Source of the DNA: Tetraselmis striata
Lineage: Eukaryota > Chlorophyta > Chlorodendrophyceae > Chlorodendrales > Chlorodendraceae
Length of the DNA stretch: 64,000 bases
Reading direction: 5' to 3'
Assembly: GCA_006384855.1 (NCBI GenBank)
Contig: VCJN01003541.1
Location: 62,001 to 126,000 of the forward strand
The notes below the pieces were generated by a model that had not been told where the DNA came from, ran no database searches, and saw only the letters and a list, made by a program, of their open reading frames with translations. Made by a program: the position numbers and the translations under genes. The first letter of the stretch is position 1. Every line of letters starts with the position of its first letter. This document shows positions 58,001 through 64,000 of the stretch, one piece after another.

Positions 58001-59375
58001 TAGTAGACGACCGGGTTAAGAAGGGTAAACGCGCTATTGAGGCGCTCGATTCGGTATTAGTCGGTGGACGGGACATAATCCCTATTAATGTGCGTGTGTC
58101 GGTTTTTAAAACCTGTGTACTGCCGGTTTTAACTTATGGGTGTGAAGTATGGGGCATGGATAGAACTAGCGGCGCAAATAAATTACAAACTGTACTCAAT
58201 CAGTGCTTGCGTTGCCTCATTGGGGTAGGTAAAAACTCCCCTGGGGTAGCCACTGCACCGATGATGCGGGAATTGGATATTGCGCCCATAGAGGCTACGG
58301 CCGCTGCGGCACGGACTCGGGCGTTCCTTAAAGCATCCGACTTGAATACATGTATAACCCATTTAGTAGATCAGCCAAGTCGGGCGCGCCCTAACACGTG
58401 GACGTCGGGGACTGTGCGGTGGTTAGATCGACTAGCTAGGGCGAACGTAGGGCTAGCTGAGGGGGCGCACCTTCCACTTGAGTGGAGGTCACTAGCCGCG
58501 CGCGATGCCGCTAAACTAGTAAAGGCATCGGTGTGGGCGCGTTACGAATCGTCGGTATCGTTAGCACGCAATAACACCTGGGGTATATATGTCCAGGCGT
58601 CCTATGCGTCAAACCCGTTGCCACAGTACGGTGTGGGTGTCCCCGCGGGGGTTGTGGCCGGGTTGCACATTATGATACAATTACGCACCCGAGTATTTCC
58701 CACTGCCCGCCGATTGGCCCGGATTCATGCCATGCCTGAGCGGTTCCTTGAACACTGCCCTGCATGTGGCGGAGGTGAATCTGAGACTATCGAACATATG
58801 TTGGTGGAGTGCCCGCGGTGGGGGTATCACCGTCATATTTTTGGGTTGTTAGTTCCGGAGTTCAGGGATTTTATTAGTAGTCAGGTTAGTGCGTCAACGC
58901 CTGAGGACTTAACTGCCTTTATTTTGGGCGGGGTCCCCCCCTCCCTTCACGGCGCCCTGGATTTTACTGGGAATGGGAAATTTTTCCAGCTATGGCGTCG
59001 GGCCCTCCCTCACATTGCCTTTTTTGTTGCACATGTATCGCACTCCCGAAATGCTTTGCTCCGCGGGTTGGGGCTTGCCCCAACTCGCATTACTCGAATG
59101 GGCCGACGCCCAAACGGGTAGGGCGGACCTTTCGTGGTCAGTGCCGGGTATTTTGATGGCAGTGTTTTAGACGGTGATCCAACAGTGTTGGAAATTCCGT
59201 CACTGGCCTCCAATTAGTCTTGCGAAATGCTTCGGCAATTTGCTTGAAGACTATAACGGAGCGTCGCCTACCCAGGGCTTTCCGTAACTGGATTGCTGCC
59301 TAAACGGCCGTCGTAGAGACGCTGCAAGGGTTTCACTGGTGCCAGTCCTGTCCCGGGGGCGAAAAAAAAAAAAAA
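55031..59375 (+). mobile_element. Full-length APE-type non-LTR retrotransposon (LINE)
   Basis: A 4345-bp insertion bounded by an exact 10-bp target-site duplication CGCATATCAT (55021-55030 and 59376-59385), with a 65-base 5' leader, one intact ORF (55096-59121), a 3' region of about 240 bases and a 14-A tail (59362-59375). The intact ORF and exact duplication point to recent insertion. A truncated relative lies at 7297-7481. The 3' flank is repeat G (59480-59545). Confidence 0.92.
55096..59121 (+). CDS. LINE ORF: AP endonuclease, reverse transcriptase, zinc knuckle
   Basis: An uninterrupted 1341-codon frame, ATG at 55096. Residues 1-130 form an unrecognised N-terminal part followed by a proline-rich linker (PPPPSHPLPFPLPP). 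The AP-type endonuclease runs from about 137 (ATLNVNG) through LLIQETT (about 165), GGDWN (about 274) to SDHFPV (about 350). The reverse transcriptase spans roughly 620-960: NYRGISIM (about 701), FIDFRKAYDTVPHELL (about 771), RGLRQGCPASPILFN (about 832), catalytic YADD (about 882) and YRYLGTVI (about 953). A C-terminal CX2CX9HX4C knuckle starts at about 1222. The enzyme nicks target DNA and copies its own RNA onto it. All catalytic motifs look intact. Clade not assigned; no separate upstream ORF1 lies within the duplication-bounded element. Confidence 0.93.
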   Translation: MGNRAPPGAAVIVTGVRPWTVGYLAEGAGASLRRVCCWGDPSPLPAFWSRVDRAFNGRPSAIPKIDRVLQRDGLVRFDVYYTQGQGAHVRERLQRFACRWGWYLREHRSYWDRHAARPPPPSHPLPFPLPPMPAHLCVATLNVNGLSSKVEDVGALLIERSVDVLLIQETTVRATDMRVRFNGYSDYYSFGDRVASERGCCVLVRSPYRARAVGAPHPCWTCVRVGGGCSDSAATIFISAYLPTGSQGEPYRDRLREELARLRTSYPRDMIVVGGDWNMDERELTALLRRWRCLPGGKPMWPRDASARERGTCRRGSCRVLDHFIAWPPTIGPPPPLSPSAWVDYSWDTSDHFPVLSSFPMGAIREDACPPPLHERLSARSIPKPAHGDSPAEWPKPFHDFVTANPFAVLTPLDDPPVDGGPSGGGGSLDTGADHFIQAIWSAARGVGAVTKPRRRGLGPPLQRSILGAINRRRMAFMACRGTRGPRDAALASAHYATARHRVRTLVRNNRRRQRERAVLKAVQDFKKGGGRREFWKWARSLRKGQGSFEGANDQPVRDPVSGVLHTEPGEINACWARHYRELLRDPHPLAQRVAIYRAAWEHRHGTSPPIAPALNGINGHITWEELVKALRRLKNNKAQGQDGITAEALKLAIYAPNSHFGKALLALINGIWTKNYIPQQWRSSAIVSVPKKGDATVMDNYRGISIMGAAMKLLMTIISQRLQDVCQAKGIIRRWQAGFMRNEEGPMQVASLFDIAARRQAAGLPTYAGFIDFRKAYDTVPHELLFLKLQAIGVSGHMLTFIKTLYRDSMVRVKTGVAPGTLSDPIPIERGLRQGCPASPILFNIFINDIFDGVEHLGCDVPGCTDTLAARQPLRVPGQLYADDAVGITGSFDNLHAMFAHFSQWAEDHFMGFGVLKCGVMALGRYSDETALREQAARWQLGGERVPVVNEYRYLGTVIKSDLGMQHIVDDRVKKGKRAIEALDSVLVGGRDIIPINVRVSVFKTCVLPVLTYGCEVWGMDRTSGANKLQTVLNQCLRCLIGVGKNSPGVATAPMMRELDIAPIEATAAAARTRAFLKASDLNTCITHLVDQPSRARPNTWTSGTVRWLDRLARANVGLAEGAHLPLEWRSLAARDAAKLVKASVWARYESSVSLARNNTWGIYVQASYASNPLPQYGVGVPAGVVAGLHIMIQLRTRVFPTARRLARIHAMPERFLEHCPACGGGESETIEHMLVECPRWGYHRHIFGLLVPEFRDFISSQVSASTPEDLTAFILGGVPPSLHGALDFTGNGKFFQLWRRALPHIAFFVAHVSHSRNALLRGLGLAPTRITRMGRRPNG

Positions 59376-59479
59376 CGCATATCATCCACATCATATCATC
59401 CCTAAAAATCCACCGCATCTCCAAATTTATTCCATTTCGTCAATTCTCACCGAGGGTCAAGCACTACAGGTAGTTCTCT

Positions 59480-59545
59480 GTTATTCAGCGTTTTCTGTTC
59501 GGGTCACAGGACCCCAGGTTCATTTTAAAGTACACGAGTAAGGAT
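59480..59545 (+). repeat. Dispersed repeat G, copy 2
   Basis: See 11030-11100. It lies just beyond the 3' target-site duplication of the LINE. Confidence 0.6.
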
Positions 59546-59848
59546 TACATGCGCTGGTGTGGCCGCGTGCTCGCTGTAGCAGCCCTGCTCTAACTCCATC
59601 CATAAAAGATCGTGCCAGTACGGGTACTAAGAATTAAAAGGTCGCGCGTCGTCCTGGACAGCGCAGCATCACAAGTCGTCCGCCCATCACGAGGGGGCGG
59701 GGCCAACCTTCACCTTGCGTCTCTTCTCCCGTTTTCCTCTGGACCTCTCGGTCCTGTTACAAATAACAGATCTCCTTGCAGGTAGACAGCTCGAAATCGC
59801 GGACTCCTGGCGCCAGCAGGCGTGAAACAGCGCACGGACGGACCCGCG

Positions 59849-62624
59849 ATGGCGTCCGCGTCGGAGCAGGCCAAGGCGGCCCAGCGGCGCTGGGAGCTGG
59901 AGAACAACGTGCAGGAGATCAGCGAGAGCGACGCGCTGTTCAAGTTCGACGACCAGGCCAACGCGCAGATGCAGCAGCAGCGGCCCTGGAGCACGGACCC
60001 CCACCACTTTAAGCAGTGCGGACAGCCCTCGTGCCCCCTCCCCCCCCCCCCCCCCTCCCGCCCAAACCTGCTGCTGGGGGAATTGCCCCCGCGACCTGAG
60101 CCCCGCCACCCCCCCCCCCCCGCCCGGCCCAACTCTCCCATCTTTCCGGTGGACAGTGTCAAAGTGTCAGCCCTGGCGCTGCTGAAGATGGCCATGCACG
60201 CGCGGTCTGGAGGCAACATCGAGGTCCGTCTTCCTGGCGGCCAGAGCGCACCCTCCCCCCCCCCCCTGGCCCCTCGGGGACAGCAGAGCTGAGGCCGAGA
60301 GCCAGAGGGCACAAGATGAGGAAGCTGTGGCGTAGCAGCACTGCATGAAGCCATAATAGCGCATAGGCCAGGAAAGCAACGAGCTGGGTATGCAGAGAGA
60401 GAGAGAGAGAGGGAGAGGGAGAGAGTCCTCCCGCGTGGAGGTGCCCACCCCCGCCCTTCCCCCAGCCTCCCCCCCAAAGGTGGTATTGTGCGCAGCGTCC
60501 CTACCAACCCGCCATGTGTGGGTTCTGGCGCGAGCCGGGGACTGTGGGAGGGAGCGTGAAGCATGGAGAGTGGCTGGTTGCAGAGAAGTGACCACGCCCG
60601 CCTGGGCGCCGCACGCATCCAGGCAGGCGATGCGGGGCCTAGTGCGCGTGCGCTGTGCTAGTAGCGCGGGCCATCAATGTTGACATGTGCTAAAGTACTA
60701 AGGCCATACCTTAGCTACATTGTACATATGCAGTATAGTGTACCAACACTGATGCCAACAGGCAGCAATACATACTCCCGTGGGAGCGCCGCTGCTCATT
60801 CAAGCCGCACTGGCCTGGCAGGTGATGGGGATGCTCAACGGGAAGGTGATGGGCGACACCTTTGTGGTGATGGACACCTTTGCGCTGCCGGTGGAGGGCA
60901 CGGAGACCCGCGTCAACGCCGCGGCGGAGGCGTACGAGTACATGGTGCAGTTTGTGGACACCCAGAAGGCCGTCAACCGGAAGGAGAACATCTGCGGCTG
61001 GTGCGTCGGGCGTGCATGTATGCGTGTGTCTGGTGGGAGGGGGGAGTCTGGATGCCCCGCAGCGGTGCCCGGACGTTGCCCGCACCCTCCACCTCCACCT
61101 CCACCTCACTTCCCTCCGCCTTCCGCAACCCGGTGCCCCCCTTCACAGGTACCACAGCCACCCTGGCTACGGCTGCTGGCTGTCCGGCATTGACGTCGGC
61201 ACACAGATGACGAACCAGCAGTACCAGGAGCCCTTCCTGGCGATTGTCATCGACCCTCACCGCACCATGGCGGCCGGCAAGGTGGAAATCGGCGCCTTCC
61301 GCACCTACCCAGAGGTGTGCCCCTCCCCCCCCCCCCCCCCCCCCCCAAACTCCCTCTGGCCACCCCAACTTTAGGGCTCCCTATCAGGAGTCTGACGCAC
61401 GCGCGGGGGCCTGCTGCAGGGCTACAAGCCGCCGGATGAGCCGACGTCAGAGTACCAGACCATCCCGCTCAACAAGATCGAGGACTTTGGCGTGCACGCC
61501 AAGAGCTACTACCCGCTGGACATCAGCTACTTCAAGTCCTCCCTGGACGCGCACATGCTGGACCTCCTCTGGAACAAGTATTGGGTCAACACGCTCAGCG
61601 CCTCGCCGCTCCTCGGCAACCGCGACTTCCTGGTCGGCCAGATCCAGGATCTCGGTGAGCATCCCCCCCCCCCCCCCCCCCTCCTCCTGAATTGAATGAA
61701 GCTGCAATGGTTATATTGATAGATGGTAGTAGCTCTAAGGGTGCCGACGCACGAAGAAGAACGAGAATGTTTGCTGTAGAAATCGGGGTGCCGGCGAACT
61801 GTTCTTAACTCCGTGATAAATCCATGTCTGATCCGTGATAAATCCATAGTCTGATGTTGACCCAAAAAGGGCATGGCACGTTCTCATGAATGCGCGCTTC
61901 TACGTGCGTCGGCACTCGTGTGACTCTCCGGGGTTTATTATTTTGTAATCGGAGGTGGGGGGGTTACACATCACACCACTCCACGTAGGGCTCTTCGCCC
62001 GGGCATACAGCTTGCCTGTATTCTTACGCCGGCCTGATGCCAACGATTAAGCCGACCCGCTCCGTGTGTGCCAGACCCCGGTTGTGATACTCTGTCAGTC
62101 GTATTGAGCGATGGGCAATAAACTGCCAGTCTCCGATGTAATGGAACAATGCTGGGCATTGCCGCCCGTTTGAGATCTCTTCATCACTTGAGATTCGCAA
62201 GGAGCCCAGCACGGCTTTCTGCCGGCGGTGAAGGCGCGATGTCATTGACGCGCTGCACGCCGACCTCCCAGGTGAGAAGCTGGAGCAAGCGGACGCGGCC
62301 GTGTCGCACAGCGGGCGGATGGGGGGCTTCCTGACACCGCTGGACAAGAAGGCTGACGAGAACCAGCTGGGGCGCATCACTTGCGATTCGTCCAAGATGG
62401 CGGTGGAGCAGGTTAAGGGGCTGGCGAGCCAGGTGCGGACGGCGGGGGCGCGGTGGGGCGGCATACGGGGCGAGGTGAGGGGGCGGGGCTATGCGTATGC
62501 TGACAGTGCGCGGTGGCTGCTGCGCTTCGTGCGGCTGCAGGTGGTGAAGGACATGCTGTTCAACTACCGCCCGAAGCTGATGGGCAGTGCGTGCGCTGGT
62601 GAGGCGGCGCCAATGGAGATGTAG
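59849..62624 (+). CDS. CSN5: COP9 signalosome subunit 5 (JAB1-type deneddylase)
   Basis: Complete gene. Exons 59849-60015, 60157-60223, 60822-61000, 61149-61314, 61420-61654, 62272-62432 and 62541-62624 sum to 1059 bases (352 residues), with all phases consistent and a size normal for the family. CSN5 is the catalytic subunit that removes NEDD8 from cullins. JAMM zinc-protease residues are present: the catalytic Glu ends exon 2 (GGNIE, followed by VMGMLNG), and [17 protein letters not shown] supplies the two His and the Asp. Other landmarks are [52 protein letters not shown] and [18 protein letters not shown]. Introns 4 and 5 begin GTGTGCCCC and GTGAGCATCCCC, then long C-runs. Intron 2 hosts repeat A and intron 5 a MITE-like element. 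Intron 6 (108 nt) is in frame and without stops. Confidence 0.97.
60391..60425 (+). repeat. (GA)n microsatellite in CSN5 intron 2
   Basis: GAGA array grading into GGGAGA units. Confidence 0.9.
60480..60756 (-). repeat. Dispersed repeat A, copy 2, in CSN5 intron 2
   Basis: Reverse complement of 54252-54517; retains the unoccupied hAT target GTAGGGAC. Confidence 0.8.
61739..61917. mobile_element. MITE-like inverted-repeat element in CSN5 intron 5
   Basis: The left end GGGTGCCGACGCACGAAGAA matches the inverted right end GAGTGCCGACGCACGTAGAA. 179 bp, no coding frame. No clear target-site duplication was found, so the superfamily is open. Confidence 0.5.
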
Positions 62625-62819
62625 GGCGAGGACTGCGTGGGGAGCTGTAGCGGGGGTGTGTCTGGGGGCGCTGCAGCGGCCTTCCTGGCTTTGCCGGTCG
62701 GATGGGGGCACAGGCGGTCTGGCCGCGCGGGGGTAGGGATGCGTCACAAGCACCTGGGACTGCCGTGCGATGCTCCAACTGTATGGTCGCATGCGTCTGC
62801 GGCCCGGCAGTGTGCTCTG

Positions 62820-62824
62820 TTACA
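62820..62824 (-). terminator. Possible TGTAA signal of the Mini-III gene
   Basis: TGTAA on the minus strand only about 10 bases after the stop; unusually close, so uncertain. Confidence 0.25.
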
Positions 62825-62831
62825 TGCGCCG

Positions 62832-63656
62832 TCAGGCCAAGTAGCCCAAGTGCTGCATCAGCTCCTGCAGCCTCACCGGCTGCGTCACGTACAGGTAGCC
62901 CACCTGCGGCCGTGCGCGCACCAGGAATCAGCCAGGCGGACGGAGGGACATGCATGGGGGGATGGGACAGGGGGGCGGCGGTGCATTGGGGGGGTGGGGG
63001 CGGGCACCAGTGTCTCCAGGCACGTGGCGTTGCGGTACAGCATGCGGCCGTCGTCTCCCTGCGCGCCGCCGGCCCCCCGGAAGCGCTTGGGGAAATTCTG
63101 CAGTTTTGCATTGCGCGCCCAGCGGACGACGTCCAGCTCATCCGGCCGCAGGAAGCCGCTGTCCATCAGATCCGTGAGGATCTCGCTCTGAGTGGCGGCA
63201 AAGGGGGGAGGGGATGAGGGCACGAAGGTTGCGTGGGATGGAGCTGAGGGTGGGGGAGGGTGGGGAGGGGGGGGGTGGGGGAGTTCAACCTGTGCCTCAG
63301 CCCTGCAGGCCCCCTCCACATTGCTGCTGTACACTGTGTTCCGCGTAGGCGGGTGGAAGAAGAAGCGGCGCATGTACAGCTGCGGGGTGTGGCATACACA
63401 TCTCACCTCAGCCATCACCACGGCCCACCTCCCGCAGGCACTGTTTCATGTGAATGTTGCGTGTTGCAGGGTCCGGGGGGGACCAATACCTCCCATACCG
63501 CGTCCCCCATGAACGCAAAATGTGTGGCGTTCCACCTCGCCCGACTCGACTTGCCCTGCAGGTCTGGGGGCGGCGGAAGGCTGGCCTCCGCCATGTCGGG
63601 CAGGCTGTCCACGCTGATGGAGCTCAGGGCGCCATCGAACGAGCCTGGTGGCGGAG
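62832..63656 (-). CDS. Mini-ribonuclease III (RNase III domain without dsRBD), 5' end unresolved
   Basis: Exons (minus): about 63656-63490, 63379-63290, 63187-63008 and 62903-62832 (stop 62834-62832), all phase 0 at the junctions. RNase III landmarks in order: FAFMGDAVWE/LYMRRFFF (the family signature GDAVYE-LYVR, with catalytic Asp), VEGACRAEAQ/SEILTDL, a LRPDELDVVRWARNAK block (usual form E-x-x-x-x-RGRNAK), and YRNATCLETL/VGYLYV ending in VRLQELMQHLGYL. No double-stranded-RNA-binding domain follows, the mark of Mini-III; in plants such enzymes work in chloroplast rRNA and intron RNA processing. A transit peptide would be expected upstream: an ATG at 63908 opens a basic, Ala-rich stretch, but its phase does not fit the 63656 acceptor. 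Convergent with CSN5, 207 bases apart. All three donors carry C-rich starts (GTATTGGTCCCC, GTTGAACTCCCC, GTGCCCGCCCCC). Confidence 0.88.
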
Positions 63657-64000
63657 CTGCAGGACGGTGTATGCTCAGCCTCAGCGTCCACTCGCCCCTA
63701 TTACTACACCCCTACCCTCCGGGGCATGTATGAAATTCCCTATAGACCGCAGTGATGCGCAGAGGTCAGCAGGCGCTCGTACCTGGGGGCGCAGGCCCGC
63801 CGTCCGGGCGGCGCAGCTCACACCCGCCCTCACTCGCGCCCTCCACGCCCCCGGGAGACACTCCTCCCCCCGACCGCAGCACCCAATGCTGGCGCCCCCC
63901 GCCACCATTCAGCCCTGGTATTAGGCGACCTAGGGCGTGGGCAGCTCGAGCAGGGCGGGCGCACGGCCCGACGACGGCCGCCGCAGCGCAGAGCGTCGGC

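Noticed and set aside
59687-60618. Minus-strand frames up to 302 codons opposite CSN5
   Set aside because: Shadow of CSN5 exons and C-rich introns; no domain.

Overview
The window is nuclear DNA of a eukaryote, most likely a green alga (Chlorophyta, perhaps Trebouxiophyceae). The evidence is: intron-rich GC-rich genes with GT-AG introns; TGTAA polyadenylation signals downstream of stops (956, 10569, and on the minus strand 20842 and 62824), a chlorophyte habit; degenerate plant-type CCCTAAA telomere-like repeats; and green-lineage genes (a CSN5 subunit, a Mini-III RNase, an Aurora/CALK-like kinase). Species was not determined. Exons were built by hand from protein continuity, GT/AG sites and intron phase, so a few boundaries may be wrong. 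|| Layout. 1-741: 3' end of an SGNH-hydrolase/thrombospondin-1 protein with an apparent frameshift. 742-7844: repeats, including a TA-flanked 1.4 kb element and a 5'-truncated LINE. 7845-10347: protein kinase. 10348-20994: repeat-rich intergenic DNA. 20995-21121: orphan last exon. 22860-33162 (minus): one 17-exon gene for a STAND P-loop NTPase with C-terminal TPRs. 33163-54250: accessory DNA with broken coding regions, a Harbinger-like transposase remnant, a self-nested TTA-flanked element, two copies of a 1.5 kb repeat (one carrying a 945-bp hAT-like insertion) and SINE-like copies. 54252-59375: a nest holding a 281-bp hAT MITE and a full-length LINE with intact ORF and 10-bp target-site duplication. 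59849-62624: complete CSN5 gene. 62832 to about 63656 (minus): Mini-III RNase III, convergent with CSN5. || The most unusual signal is a long cytosine run just inside the 5' splice site, on the sense strand. By my reading it occurs in about 17 of 28 introns, in all four spliced genes and on both strands. The genes do not form a pathway; they look like unrelated single-copy genes set in transposon-rich DNA. No rRNA, tRNA, CRISPR array or bacterial operon structure was seen.
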